Assembly (NCBI RefSeq): GCF_016598615.1
Contig: NZ_CP066831.1
Location: 2,294,001 to 2,358,000, forward strand
Reading direction: 5' to 3'
Origin: Streptomyces liliifuscus
Lineage (GTDB): Bacteria; Actinomycetota; Actinomycetes; Streptomycetales; Streptomycetaceae
Length of the DNA stretch: 64,000 bases
The notes under the pieces were generated by a model. It did not search any database, was not told where the DNA came from, and worked only from the letters and a program-made list of their open reading frames with translations. Made by a program: the position numbers and the translations under genes. Positions within the stretch are counted from its first letter, which is position 1, and each line of letters begins with the position of its first letter. Shown piece by piece: positions 24,643 to 33,553 of the stretch.

Positions 24643-25605
24643 CTATACCTCTCGTACGGCATTCAGGCAGCGGGTGCCTTGGGTGCGGAGAGCGTCGGCG
24701 AGTTCAGGTGGGGCGTGGGTGAGGGTGAAGTCGGCGTCGACCGAGGTGATCATCCACGCGAGGTCGCGGGGGGTGCCGGCGCCCAGGTGCAGCAGACAGC
24801 TGTGGTCGTCGACGGGTTCGATGACGCCCATGCCGGGCCAGACGCGGTCGGCGACCGCTGCGGCGGGCTCGTGCAGGGTGACCGTGGCCCGGAAGGGCCA
24901 TGTCTGCGACGACAGTTGGTGGGCCAGGTACGTGGCCACGTCACCGTCGGGGAGTTCGCGGGGGCTGAACCGCGGGCCGGTCGGCGTGCGTGGGGTGAGC
25001 CGGTCGACACGGAAGGTGCGCCAGTCGGTGCGATCGGTGTCCCAGGCGACCAGGTACCAGTGGCGCCCGAAGCTGACCAGGCTGTGCGGCTCGACCGAGC
25101 GGATGCTGTGGCCGCTGCGGGGGCTGATGTAGTCGAAGCGCAGCCGCTCACGCCGACGACATGCCTCGGCGATGGCCATGAGGGTGCCCGCGGAGACCTC
25201 TGGGGCCGGGACGGCGCCGGCCCGGACGGTAGCGGTGTGCAGGGTGTGCACCCGGTGCCGCAGCCGGGACGGCAGCACCTGCTCCAGCTTGGTGAGTGCG
25301 CGCAGGGAGGACTCCTCGATCCCGGTGACCGAGCCGTCGGCCGCGGTGCGCAGCCCGATCACGACGGCGATGGCCTCGTCGTCGTCGAGCAGCAGCGGGG
25401 GCAGTTCGGCGCCGGCGCCGAGCCGGTAGCCGGCGGCGCCCTGGGTGGCGTGCACCGGGTAGCCGAGCTCGCGCAGCCGCTCCACATCGCGGCGCAGGGT
25501 GCGCCGGCTGACTGCGAGGCGTTCGGCGAGCTCCGTGCCGGACCAGGCGCGGTGGCTCTGCAGCAGGGAGAGCAGCTTCAGCAGCCGCCCGGAGGTCTCG
25601 ACCAT
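24643..25605 (-). CDS. YafY-type regulator with HTH and WYL domains
   Basis: A 320-residue regulator: an N-terminal winged helix of the HTH_11/DeoR type (RLLKLLSLLQSHRAWSGTELAERLAVSRRTLRRDVERL, about 7-45) and a central WYL domain (YISPRSGHSIRSVEPHSLV--RHWYLVAWD) followed by a WCX-like C-terminal part. WYL proteins sense small ligands or nucleic acids and act as repressors or activators. It starts at 25605, 63 bp from the divergent epoxide hydrolase at 25668, with an inverted repeat between them, so it most likely controls that enzyme and itself. Confidence 0.9.
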   Translation of the reverse strand: MVETSGRLLKLLSLLQSHRAWSGTELAERLAVSRRTLRRDVERLRELGYPVHATQGAAGYRLGAGAELPPLLLDDDEAIAVVIGLRTAADGSVTGIEESSLRALTKLEQVLPSRLRHRVHTLHTATVRAGAVPAPEVSAGTLMAIAEACRRRERLRFDYISPRSGHSIRSVEPHSLVSFGRHWYLVAWDTDRTDWRTFRVDRLTPRTPTGPRFSPRELPDGDVATYLAHQLSSQTWPFRATVTLHEPAAAVADRVWPGMGVIEPVDDHSCLLHLGAGTPRDLAWMITSVDADFTLTHAPPELADALRTQGTRCLNAVREV

Positions 25606-25623
25606 GTTTCCAGAGTGCCCGAA

Positions 25624-25657
25624 GGTTAGGACCGAAACTGACCTAAGCACGTCCTAG
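25624..25657. promoter_or_regulatory. Inverted repeat in the WYL/epoxide hydrolase promoter
   Basis: TTAGG (25626-25630) and CCTAA (25642-25646) form an inverted pair, one helical turn and a half apart, with a further TCCTAG at 25652-25657. The whole divergent gap is only 62 bp, so this is the natural site for the WYL regulator. Confidence 0.45.
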
Positions 25658-25667
25658 CGTCACGGCC

Positions 25668-26903
25668 ATGGCAGACACGACACCCGGTATCCGCTCTTTC
25701 CGCATCGACATCCCGCAGACCCGGCTCGACGATCTCCACTCCCGTCTGGCCGCCACCCGCTGGCCGGACGAGCTGCCCGGTGTCGGCTGGAGCCGGGGCG
25801 TTCCGTTGGCCTACCTCAAGGATCTCGCCGAACACTGGCGCACCACATACGACTGGCGGGTCCACGAGGCGGCGCTCAACGAGCACCCCCAGTACATGAC
25901 CACCATCGACGGGCAGAACATTCACTTCCTGCATGTGCGCTCCCCCGAGCCCGACGCCACGCCGCTGGTGCTGCTGCACGGCTGGCCGGGCTCGGTGGTG
26001 GATTTCCTCGATGTCATCGGGCCCCTGTCCGATCCCCGCGCGCACGGCGGCGATCCGGCCGACGCCTTCCACCTGGTCGTCCCCTCGCTGCCGGGGTTCG
26101 CGTTCTCCACCCCACTGGCCGGTCCGGGCATGGGCGCGGCCACGATGGCCGGGGCTCTCACCCGGTTGATGTCCCAACTCGGCTACGCGCGCTACGGCGT
26201 CCATGGTTACGACACCGGCTCGTGGGTCGCCCCGGAGATGGGCAAGCAGGCCCCGGACCACGTCATCGGCATCCACGTCAACGCGATGATCACGTTCCCG
26301 GTCGGCGCGGAGGGCGAGATGGACGGCCTCACCGAAGTCGAACAACGACGCTGGCAGGCCATGCAGAACTTCAACGACGGCTACCTGCAGTGCAACTCCA
26401 AGCGGCCACAGACGGTGGCCTACGCCCTCACCGATTCCCCTGTCGGTCAGCTGGCCTGGGTCGTGGAGAAGTTCAAGGAACTCACCGACCCGGAAGACGG
26501 GTTGCCCGAGGACAGCATCGCCCGGGACCGCATCCTGACCGAGGTCTCGCTGTACTGGCTGACCGGCACCGCCGCTTCAGCCGCGCAGGTCTACTACGAG
26601 GAGATGTCCGCGAACGCCTGGAGCGAGGCCGTGGCCGACGACTGGAGCACCGACCCGGGCATAGACACCACGCAGGACACCGGCTGGGACAACGGCCAGG
26701 ACGACTGGGCATCCGACCGACGCGGGACGGTGCCCACCGCCGTGCTGGTCTCCACCCACGACGTGACCATCCGCCGCTGGGCCGAACGCGACCACAACGT
26801 CGTGCGGTGGACCGAGCTCGACCGTGGTGGCCACTTCCTCGCGATGGAGGCCCCGGACCTGCTCGTCGGCGATGTCCGCGAGTTCTTCGACAAGAGCTCG
26901 TGA
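25668..26903 (+). CDS. Epoxide hydrolase (EHN plus alpha/beta hydrolase domains)
   Basis: A 411-residue microsomal-type epoxide hydrolase. The N-terminal EHN cap segment covers about residues 8-115 ([37 protein letters not shown]). HGWPGS at 104-109 forms the oxyanion hole, Asp182 in GYDTGS is the nucleophile and His389 in DRGGHF completes the charge relay. Such enzymes open epoxides to diols through an alkyl-enzyme ester; some relatives act on juvenile-hormone-like or steroid epoxides. It is divergent from the WYL regulator, its probable controller. A region rich in Asp/Trp ([17 protein letters not shown], about 330) is not in most relatives. Confidence 0.9.
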   Translation: MADTTPGIRSFRIDIPQTRLDDLHSRLAATRWPDELPGVGWSRGVPLAYLKDLAEHWRTTYDWRVHEAALNEHPQYMTTIDGQNIHFLHVRSPEPDATPLVLLHGWPGSVVDFLDVIGPLSDPRAHGGDPADAFHLVVPSLPGFAFSTPLAGPGMGAATMAGALTRLMSQLGYARYGVHGYDTGSWVAPEMGKQAPDHVIGIHVNAMITFPVGAEGEMDGLTEVEQRRWQAMQNFNDGYLQCNSKRPQTVAYALTDSPVGQLAWVVEKFKELTDPEDGLPEDSIARDRILTEVSLYWLTGTAASAAQVYYEEMSANAWSEAVADDWSTDPGIDTTQDTGWDNGQDDWASDRRGTVPTAVLVSTHDVTIRRWAERDHNVVRWTELDRGGHFLAMEAPDLLVGDVREFFDKSS

Positions 26904-26973
26904 CACGATCTTCTGCGTCGCCCCCGGGTGCAGGGCAGCCGACTCCTCCCGCGTGAGATCGCGGCGCCTTGGC

Positions 26974-27001
26974 GGGGTGACGGGGTGACGGGGTGACGGG
27001 G
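26974..27001. repeat. Short GGGGTGAC tandem repeat
   Basis: Three perfect 8-bp units GGGGTGAC and a partial fourth lie between convergent epoxide hydrolase and NmrA-type genes. No gene or clear terminator is seen in this 176-bp gap. Confidence 0.8.
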
Positions 27002-27079
27002 GAGTTTCTGCTGAACGGCCACACGTTCACGGATGCGGAGCTGTGCGTCAGGTGCTGATGGGCGAAGGGGCTGGTGGCT

Positions 27080-27973
27080 TCAGGAGAGGACGGCGGGCTT
27101 GAGGGTCCGGGCGCACCAGTGCTCGAAGGTGGTGGGACCGGCGGTGTCCGGGGTGCGGGTGACGCCGGCATCGAGGCCCTCGTCCTTGGCCCGCTTCATG
27201 TCGGCGATGCCCTGGACGAACGCCTCGTCGAGGCCGTGGCCGACGAGGGTGGTGCGCAGCTCGTCGAGCGACTGGCGTTCGTAGCGGACGGGGCGGCCGA
27301 ACCGCTCGGTCATGATGCGGGCCAGGTCATTGGGTGACAGGTCCTGCGGTCCGAGGACCGGGACGCTGCCGGTGCCCGTCCACGAGCGGTCCAGCAACAG
27401 GCCGGCGGCGACGGCCGCGATGTCGGCGACGGCGACGAGTGGCGCCTTGCGGTCGGCGTCGACGACGTCGGTGAAGACGCCCTTGTCGCGGATCGAGGCG
27501 GCCTCCTCCAGGAGGTTCTCGAAGAAGGACGGGTTGGCCAGGGCCCGGTAGGCGACGCCCGTGCCGGCCAGAAGGTCGTCCATGGCCAAAGAAGCGGTGA
27601 CGAGTCCGGCGCGGTCGGCCAGCGGGGTGCCGCGGCCGAGGGCGGAGACGCCGACGACGTGGCCGACCCCGTGGGCGGTGAGCGCCCTCGCAGCGGGGCG
27701 GGTGAAGCCGGTGTAGGCGTCCTCCGGGGTGCGGGAGGCGTCCGGGGGGACGAGCCAGAAGACGGCGTCCGCGCCCTGGAAGGCCCTGTCGACCACTTCG
27801 GCGTCGCCGTGCGAGCCGGTGATCACCTCGACGCGGCCGCGTGCCGTGTCCGGCAGCCGTGCGGGGTCACGCACGATCACGCGCAGTTCCTCCCCGTCGG
27901 CGGGGGCGGACTCCAGGAGCCGGGTGAGCAGATGGCGGCCGATGTTCCCGGTGGGGGCCGTGATGACGATCAT
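27080..27973 (-). CDS. NmrA/SDR-a-type NAD(P)-binding protein
   Basis: A 297-residue atypical SDR. The N-terminal APTGNIGRHLL (6-16) is the TGxxGxxG nucleotide-binding turn; no Y-x-x-x-K catalytic pair is evident, consistent with the NmrA-like or quinone-reductase-like (QorB) group, which bind NADP and act as redox sensors or reductases. Later segments (VSALGRGTPLADRAG, LANPSFFENLLEEA, ADIAAVAAGLL) are typical for this group. It is divergent from a LysR regulator 112 bp away, and a T-N11-A site between them suggests LysR control. Confidence 0.85.
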   Translation of the reverse strand: MIVITAPTGNIGRHLLTRLLESAPADGEELRVIVRDPARLPDTARGRVEVITGSHGDAEVVDRAFQGADAVFWLVPPDASRTPEDAYTGFTRPAARALTAHGVGHVVGVSALGRGTPLADRAGLVTASLAMDDLLAGTGVAYRALANPSFFENLLEEAASIRDKGVFTDVVDADRKAPLVAVADIAAVAAGLLLDRSWTGTGSVPVLGPQDLSPNDLARIMTERFGRPVRYERQSLDELRTTLVGHGLDEAFVQGIADMKRAKDEGLDAGVTRTPDTAGPTTFEHWCARTLKPAVLS

Positions 27974-28060
27974 GAAAACCTCAAAAGTCCGTGTCGGATC
28001 GGTACGCCCCATCCTGGGGAACGCCACGGTGATGCCACAATGGGAACTTCAGCAACGAGG

Positions 28061-28079
28061 TATTGCCTGAAATGGAATA
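28061..28079. promoter_or_regulatory. LysR-type T-N11-A site
   Basis: TATT (28061-28064), 11 bases, AATA (28076-28079) is an inverted repeat of the LysR T-N11-A class. It lies just upstream of the LysR start at 28086 within the divergent gap to the NmrA-type gene. Confidence 0.5.
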
Positions 28080-28085
28080 ACGCTG

Positions 28086-29024
28086 GTGAACAGCCCACAT
28101 TCGGCCCTTGACGCCAACCTCGCCGTAGCCCTGGACGCCCTGCTGACCGAACAGAGCGTCACCCGCGCCGCCGCCCGCCTGCACACCTCCCCCGCCGCCA
28201 TGAGCCGCACCCTCGGCCGCCTGCGCCGTACCCTCCAGGACCCGCTCCTCGTACGGGCCGGACAGACCATGGTCCCCACCCCTCGCGCCCTGGCTCTGCG
28301 CGAGGAAGCCGCCGCAGTGGTGCGCCGCCTCGGATCGCTGCTCAGTCCCGGCGAAGGGGCCGACCCCGCCACCCTGAGCAGCACCTTCACCCTCCAGACC
28401 GCCGACCTGGTCGGTGCGGCACTGACGCCCGGACTGCTGCATCTGGCCCGGCAGGAGGCGCCGGGCGTCTCGTTCCGGCTCCGGGCCGAGGAGTTGGAGG
28501 CCGGTCCGGCCCTTCGCGACGGCCGGATCGATCTGGAGATCGGATCCATCGACCACGTGGACCCGGAGACCCAGGTCGAAGAACTGGTCACGCTCCGGAT
28601 GATGGCGGCCGTCCGTCCGGGGCACCCCCTCGCCGAAGGGGCCCTGGACCCGGCGCGGCTCGCTGCCGCCGAGCATGTCGTGGTCAGCCGGCGAGGGCGG
28701 TTCACCGGCCCTCTCGACAGCGCCCTGGCCGAACGGAACCTCCACCGGCGCGTCACGGTCGTCCTCCCCGGCCACCTGGCGGCGATGACCCTCGCGGCCC
28801 GCAGCGACGTCGTCTGCCTCGTCCCCGCCGCACTCCCCGGCAAGCCCGAGTCACCACTCACGCACACCGCCACCGCCCTCGGCCTGCGCCTCCTCGACAT
28901 ACCCCTGCCGCTGCCACCCCTGACCATCGGCATGGCCTGGCACCCCCGCCACACGGCCGACGGAGCCCACGACTGGCTCCGCAACGCCGTTCGCCGCACA
29001 CTTCGCGCGCCCGCGACCACCTGA
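28086..29024 (+). CDS. LysR-family transcriptional regulator
   Basis: A 312-residue LysR-type regulator with HTH over about residues 8-66 (NLAVALDALLTEQSVTRAAARLHTSPAAMSRTLGRLRRTLQDPLLVRAG) and a substrate-binding domain beginning near residue 100. The start is a GTG with a weak site upstream; an LTTR half-site overlaps its probable promoter. It is divergent from the NmrA-type gene, its likely target. The effector is not apparent. A 7-bp inverted repeat (29021-29027, 29043-29049) spans its stop codon and may be a weak terminator. Confidence 0.9.
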   Translation: MNSPHSALDANLAVALDALLTEQSVTRAAARLHTSPAAMSRTLGRLRRTLQDPLLVRAGQTMVPTPRALALREEAAAVVRRLGSLLSPGEGADPATLSSTFTLQTADLVGAALTPGLLHLARQEAPGVSFRLRAEELEAGPALRDGRIDLEIGSIDHVDPETQVEELVTLRMMAAVRPGHPLAEGALDPARLAAAEHVVVSRRGRFTGPLDSALAERNLHRRVTVVLPGHLAAMTLAARSDVVCLVPAALPGKPESPLTHTATALGLRLLDIPLPLPPLTIGMAWHPRHTADGAHDWLRNAVRRTLRAPATT

Positions 29025-29078
29025 CGTGATCTCAGAGGTGCGACGTCAGCGGCCGTGAGAAGGTCCGCAGACCCGGCG

Positions 29079-29945
29079 TCAGACCTTCCGGATCCGGTCG
29101 GCGATCTCCGGCCTCGCCGCGAACCCGGCCGCCTTGTACGTGGCGACGCCGCCGACGTTGGAGCTCGGCGTGCACACGCGCACGCTTGACGAGCCCATCT
29201 CCCGCAGTGCGGCCGCCCCCGCGACGGTGATCGCCCGGCCATAACCGCGGCCGCGGTGGTCCGTGTGGACGCCCATCGGCTCGACCAGTCCTGGTTTCCC
29301 CGGGCCGGCCGACCAGACCGTCACCACCGCCGCGGGGTTGCCCTGGTCGTCGTAGGCACCCAGGCAGCGGGCGTCGGCGTAGAACGGTGCGGCGGACATC
29401 CTGTGCCGGTACTCGCGCGTGGGCTTCGAGGTGTTGAACGCGGACCGCAGGACGTCGGCGAAGTCCTGTGCCTGCTCCGGGCCGATCTCCTTGATCCGCG
29501 CGCCGGGGTCCTCCACCGCTTCGGCGAGGTCGCGGAAGAGCGGCGTCCACGGATCGTCGACGCCCCAGCCCTCCTTGGTCAACAGGTCGTGGAGCAGCAG
29601 GCCCTGAGGCGCCTCGATGGACACCTCCCCTTCCGGCAGCACGCCGCGCTCGGGCAGCGAGAAGTCCTCGACGAGCCGCCGTGCCAAGTCCTCGTCATGG
29701 AACGCGTCGGAAGCGACCGTCATGCGCACGAGCGTCGGCGAATCCAGCATCCCGACGGCGAGGATCCGTCCGTTCCGGCTCCAGGTCCGTACCGCCGCGG
29801 CCGTCTCGGCCGTTCCGAACCGGTAGTTCCAGCCGATGTCCCCGGGATGCAGCTGCATCGGCGTTTCGTCGTGCTGCCACTCCCGCAGCGCCGCAATGGC
29901 CTCGCGCACTCCGTCGGCCGTCGGCGTCCTCAGCACAATCGTCAT
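29079..29945 (-). CDS. GNAT-family N-acetyltransferase
   Basis: A 288-residue protein with a C-terminal GNAT domain: the acetyl-CoA-binding motif A reads HTDHRGRGYGRAI at about 215-230 and is followed by VCTPSSNVGGVATYKAAGFAA. The N-terminal half resembles a degenerate second GNAT domain, so this is a tandem-GNAT protein like mycothiol synthase or Eis-type relatives, but too short for certain assignment. The ATG at 29945 fits; the open frame upstream enters the tRNA terminator. Substrate unknown. Confidence 0.8.
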   Translation of the reverse strand: MTIVLRTPTADGVREAIAALREWQHDETPMQLHPGDIGWNYRFGTAETAAAVRTWSRNGRILAVGMLDSPTLVRMTVASDAFHDEDLARRLVEDFSLPERGVLPEGEVSIEAPQGLLLHDLLTKEGWGVDDPWTPLFRDLAEAVEDPGARIKEIGPEQAQDFADVLRSAFNTSKPTREYRHRMSAAPFYADARCLGAYDDQGNPAAVVTVWSAGPGKPGLVEPMGVHTDHRGRGYGRAITVAGAAALREMGSSSVRVCTPSSNVGGVATYKAAGFAARPEIADRIRKV

Positions 29946-30022
29946 AGCCGGGATCAGACATCCCGTCTCGGTGGCGTGCAACCGAATAACCACGACGGGA
30001 AGGCCGCCCGCACGACGACGAA

Positions 30023-30064
30023 ACACGGATGGTGCCGACCGAAACCGGCCGGCACCATCCGTGT
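30023..30064 (-). terminator. Long palindrome (element 2), terminator after tRNA-Leu
   Basis: ACACGGATGGTGCC (30023-30036) pairs perfectly with GGCACCATCCGTGT (30051-30064), and on the minus strand is followed by a short T-rich run. It begins 11 bases past the tRNA-Leu 3' end. The loop and most stem bases equal those of the palindrome at 23227-23270. Confidence 0.75.
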
Positions 30065-30074
30065 GTAAAAGCTG

Positions 30075-30159
30075 TGTCCGAGGGGGGACTTGAACCCCCA
30101 CGCCCGATAAAGGGCACTAGCACCTCAAGCTAGCGCGTCTGCCATTCCGCCACCCGGAC
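30075..30159 (-). tRNA. tRNA-Leu (anticodon GAG)
   Basis: An 85-nt class II tRNA. On the minus strand the acceptor stem GTCCGGG pairs with CTCGGAC (one G-U), the anticodon loop is CTTGAGG with anticodon GAG at 30124-30126, a long variable arm (TGCCC TTTA TCGGGCG region) follows, and the T arm is GGGGGTTCAAGTCCCCC. The discriminator base is A and no CCA is encoded, as usual in Streptomyces. A strong palindromic terminator follows. Confidence 0.97.
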
Positions 30160-30300
30160 TAGGTGTCTGCCGCCTGGACGGGGGTGTTCCCCGTGGCGAC
30201 ATGGACAACAATACCAAGCTTTCGGAGTGGCTTTCACCTGCGTTTCCTCGCCCCGGCGGGGGTTCCCGACAGGTGTGGAGGGTGCGCCTACAGTCTCACC

Positions 30301-31671
30301 ATGGGTGACTGGAAGACTACGGACGGGTTGCCGCGCAGACGGCGGCACCGGGCTCTGTCGCCGTGGCGGGAGCATCTGCGGGACACGTTCTGGTTCGCTC
30401 CGACCGCCGCCCTGGTCCTGGTGTTCGTGGTGTGGTCCGCGGCGACGGCGGCGGACGACGCGATCCTGACCGCGCTGCGCGACTCGGGCGACGAGGACGC
30501 CGTGAGCGACCTGCTGGGGATCGCCGAGGACGCGAAGACCGTGGTCACCACGATCAGCGCGGCCATGATGACCTTCATCGGCGTCGTCTTCAGCATCTCG
30601 CTGGTCGCCGTGCAGATGGCCGCCGGGCAGTTCAGCCCCCGCGTCGTACGGATCTTCGTGCGGAGCCGGATCACCAAGGCCACCTTCGCGGTGTTCCTGG
30701 CCACCTTCGTCCAGTCCCTGCTCGTCCTCACCTCGTACGACAGTCAACGTGATCCCGCGCTGGTGGCCTCGATCCCGCTCGTCCAGTCCGTCCTCACGCT
30801 GATCCTGGTGGGGCTGAGCGTCGTCCTGTTCGTGATGTACGTGAACTCGACGCTGCGGTTGATGCGGGTCGCGCACGTCGTCGATCTGATCACCAGGGAG
30901 GCGTTGCGGGTCGTCGCGAACATGCCCCTCGACGTTTCCGCGGAGGAACCCGTCGGTACCGGTACCGGTTCCGGTTACAGCTCCGGCCTCGACCTCGCCC
31001 CGGAGACCGCCCGCTTCGCCCATCACGGTCGCGCGGGCGTGCTGCGGGACGTCGACATCGTGCGGCTCGTCCGGATGGCGCGGCAGAGCGGTGTCGTGCT
31101 GCGGCTCGTCCCGCGGATCGGGGACTTCGTCGTGCCGGGCACGCCGGTGTTCGCCGTACACGGCGGGCCCGCCACGAAGGCGCTGCGGGCGCTGAGTTTT
31201 CAGGTGTCCGTGGGTGCCGAGCGGACGTTCCATCAGGATCTGGGGTTCGGGCTGCGGCAGTTGTCGGACATCGCGCTGCGTGCCCTGTCGCCCGCCGTGA
31301 ACGACCCCACCACGGCGGTTCAGGCCGTGGACCGGATCGTGCAGTTCCTGTCCTCGGTGGCGCGGCGCCCGCTCGGGGCCCTGTTGCACCGGGACAGGCG
31401 AGGCGCCGTACGGCTGGTGCAACCCGTGCCCGGCTGGACCGAGTTGGTCGACCTCGGCTTCACCGAGATCCGGGGGTGTGCCGTGTCCAGTCCTCAGGTC
31501 ACCCGCCGTCTGCTGGCCGGGCTCGATGATCTCCTCGCTGCTGTTCCCGAGGACCGTCGGGCGCCGTTGGTCCGCCATCGCACGTTGCTGACCCAGGCCG
31601 TGGAACGGACCGTGCCTCAAGCCGCGGACCGCGCCTTCGCCCTCCACCCGGACCGGCAGGGCATCGGGTAG
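30301..31671 (+). CDS. DUF2254 integral membrane protein
   Basis: A 456-residue DUF2254-family protein. Four transmembrane segments occupy the first 180 residues: about 31-52 (FWFAPTAALVLVFVVWSA), 88-110 (AAMMTFIGVVFSISLVAVQ, the family signature), 127-143 and 160-182. The remaining C-terminal 270 residues are soluble and include SPAVNDPTTAVQAVDRIVQ, also conserved in the family. Function is not known; the signature region resembles ion-conducting membrane proteins in general layout only. It is divergent from the tRNA-Leu gene and convergent with the aldehyde dehydrogenase gene. Confidence 0.85.
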   Translation: MGDWKTTDGLPRRRRHRALSPWREHLRDTFWFAPTAALVLVFVVWSAATAADDAILTALRDSGDEDAVSDLLGIAEDAKTVVTTISAAMMTFIGVVFSISLVAVQMAAGQFSPRVVRIFVRSRITKATFAVFLATFVQSLLVLTSYDSQRDPALVASIPLVQSVLTLILVGLSVVLFVMYVNSTLRLMRVAHVVDLITREALRVVANMPLDVSAEEPVGTGTGSGYSSGLDLAPETARFAHHGRAGVLRDVDIVRLVRMARQSGVVLRLVPRIGDFVVPGTPVFAVHGGPATKALRALSFQVSVGAERTFHQDLGFGLRQLSDIALRALSPAVNDPTTAVQAVDRIVQFLSSVARRPLGALLHRDRRGAVRLVQPVPGWTELVDLGFTEIRGCAVSSPQVTRRLLAGLDDLLAAVPEDRRAPLVRHRTLLTQAVERTVPQAADRAFALHPDRQGIG

Positions 31672-31676
31672 AGCAG

Positions 31677-31764
31677 GGCTTCGGGCAGACGGGCCGTACG
31701 ACCGCCGACGCTCCCGAAGCCAGTGGGCGGCGCACCGCATGGCGCCCCGCGGAACGCCGCCCAC
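31677..31764. terminator. Two successive hairpins between convergent genes
   Basis: GGCTTCGGG (31677-31685) pairs with CCCGAAGCC (31713-31721), and GTGGGCGGCG (31723-31732) with CGCCGCCCAC (31755-31764). They fill the gap between stops at 31671 and 31771 and probably end transcription from both sides. Confidence 0.55.
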
Positions 31765-31770
31765 CCGCCG

Positions 31771-33312
31771 TCACGGCATGAGGTGGTACTCCGGGAAGTT
31801 GCCCGGCAACCGCTCCCCCGCCGGTCCTCGCGTCACCGCGCGTATCAGCAGTTCGCCGCCCACGAACGCGCCCCGCCAGGACGCGCCGAAGCCGCCGAAG
31901 AGCTCGTCGCGGTCGCCGCGCGAACGGGGTTTGCCGTGGCCGACCTTGAACGCGCGGATCTGCGGGGCCAGTCGGTCGTAGGTGGCCTCGTCATCCGTAG
32001 ACAGGGTCGCGACGAGCGCGCCGTTCGACGCGTTCATGGCGGCGAGCAGCTCCGCCTCGGTGTCGACCAGGACGATGGTGTCGACCGGGCCGAAGGGTTC
32101 CGCGTGGTGGAGGGGCGAGGACGGGGGCGGGTTGAGGAGCGTGACCGGTTGGACGTACGCGGCCGTGTCCTGGCCGGGCAGGAAGCGCGCGTCGGTGAGC
32201 CGGCCGCGGTGCAGTGGGACCGCGCCGCGGTCGATCGCCTCGGCGACCTGGTCGTGGAGGTCCTTCGCCTTGGCCGCGTTGATCACAGGACCGAAGTCGA
32301 GCTGCGGATACGGGTCGTCGGGGTGCTCGACCGCCAGCGGGTGGCCGACTCGCAGCGTACGGACGGCCGGCAGGTACGCCGCCAGGAAGTCGTCGAACAG
32401 CTCACGCTGCACGACGAATCGCGGGTAGGCGGTGCAGCGCTGCTTGCCGTAGTCGAAGAGCTTGGGGATGACCGCCGTCAGCGTGTCCCAGTCCGTGTGG
32501 TTCCAGATGCCCCAGGTGTTCAGGCCCTCCTGTTCGAGTACGTGTCGTTTGCCGAGGTCGGCGACGGCCGTGGCCACCGCGGCGCCCGTGTCGCGGCCGC
32601 CGACGAAGGAGACGCAGCCGATCTCGGGCGCGCGCACGAGCGCCTCCGACAGCTCGCGCCCGCTGCCGCTGACGAGGGTGACGGGAATCCCCTCGCGTGC
32701 GGCGAGTGCGCAGGCCAGAGTGAGACACGCGACGCCGCCGTCGGTCGGGGTCTTGGCGATGACCGCGTTCCCTGCCAATGCCTGTATCAGCATTGCGTGA
32801 ACGAGCACGCTCATCGGGTAGTTCCAGCTCGCGATGTTGGACACGGGCCCGTCGAGCGGGGTCCGGCCCTCGACCATGGGCTCGATTCCGTCCACGTACC
32901 AGCGCACGCCGTCGATGGCCCGGTCGACGTCGGCCTGCGCGAGCCGCCAGGGCTTGCCGATCTCCCAGACGAGGAGGAGGGCGAGCAGTTCGCGGTGTTC
33001 GGTGAGCGCGTCGAGCGTGGCCGCGACGCGGGCCCGGCGTTCGTCCAGGGGCACGTGCCGCCAGGCTCGGTGGTGGTCGAGTGAGGCGCGTACGGCCTGG
33101 TGGGCCGTCGGGCCGTCGAGGCGCGGCGGCCCTGCGATGGGGCTTCCGTCCACCGGGCTGGTGGCGGGCAGCGCCCTGCCGTCCGCCTGCCAGGCGGCGC
33201 CCCAGAGGTTGAGGACACGGTCGTCCCGGAAGGCTTCCGGCGCCACGGTGAGGCAGCGTTGCCAGGCGTCTGTCCAGGATGTGTGGGCCTTGAGGGTGAG
33301 GGTGGGTGCCAT
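31771..33312 (-). CDS. Aldehyde dehydrogenase family protein
   Basis: A 513-residue NAD(P)-dependent aldehyde dehydrogenase. Asn164 (SWNYP), Lys187 (AKTP), the FVGG turn at 236-239, Glu262 (LEQEGLN) and the nucleophile Cys293 (GKQRCTAY) form the expected active site, though the Cys loop KQRCTAY differs from the usual GQxC, so the substrate may be unusual (an acyl-CoA-forming or semialdehyde enzyme is possible). The ATG at 33312 has GGAG upstream. The frame is open to 33531 through a 9-bp tandem array that would encode Ser/Thr/Pro repeats; I regard this as leader. It follows sucC and sucD on the same strand. Confidence 0.85.
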   Translation of the reverse strand: MAPTLTLKAHTSWTDAWQRCLTVAPEAFRDDRVLNLWGAAWQADGRALPATSPVDGSPIAGPPRLDGPTAHQAVRASLDHHRAWRHVPLDERRARVAATLDALTEHRELLALLLVWEIGKPWRLAQADVDRAIDGVRWYVDGIEPMVEGRTPLDGPVSNIASWNYPMSVLVHAMLIQALAGNAVIAKTPTDGGVACLTLACALAAREGIPVTLVSGSGRELSEALVRAPEIGCVSFVGGRDTGAAVATAVADLGKRHVLEQEGLNTWGIWNHTDWDTLTAVIPKLFDYGKQRCTAYPRFVVQRELFDDFLAAYLPAVRTLRVGHPLAVEHPDDPYPQLDFGPVINAAKAKDLHDQVAEAIDRGAVPLHRGRLTDARFLPGQDTAAYVQPVTLLNPPPSSPLHHAEPFGPVDTIVLVDTEAELLAAMNASNGALVATLSTDDEATYDRLAPQIRAFKVGHGKPRSRGDRDELFGGFGASWRGAFVGGELLIRAVTRGPAGERLPGNFPEYHLMP

Positions 33313-33373
33313 TCGGTTGCTCCGCTCTCGGTGCACAGTCGGGGGCGGTAGTGCATGGCTCGTCTCCCGTACG

Positions 33374-33463
33374 GGAGTACTGGGCGCGCTTGGAGTACCT
33401 GGAGTGCTCCGAGTGCTCGGTGCACTCGGAGCGCTTCGTGTACTCGGAGTGCTTGGCGTACTC
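33374..33463. repeat. Ten degenerate 9-bp tandem repeats upstream of ALDH
   Basis: Units fit GGMGTRCTY (for example GGAGTACTG, GGAGTGCTC, GGCGTACTC) and run without interruption for 90 bp between sucD and the ALDH gene. The unit length keeps the ALDH frame open. Individual units are partly palindromic (GTAC, GTGCAC). Confidence 0.8.
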
Positions 33464-33553
33464 GCGTACGGAGACGTCGTACGAAGGACGCTAGCGAGGC
33501 ATCTCGACCTCGGAAAGTAACGCCGTGTCAACTATGAGTGACATCACGCTTCT

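Noticed and set aside
23306..30064. Segment between the two similar palindromes as an intact integrative element
   Set aside because: No integrase, excisionase or replication gene and no shift in base composition; at most an old relic site is possible.
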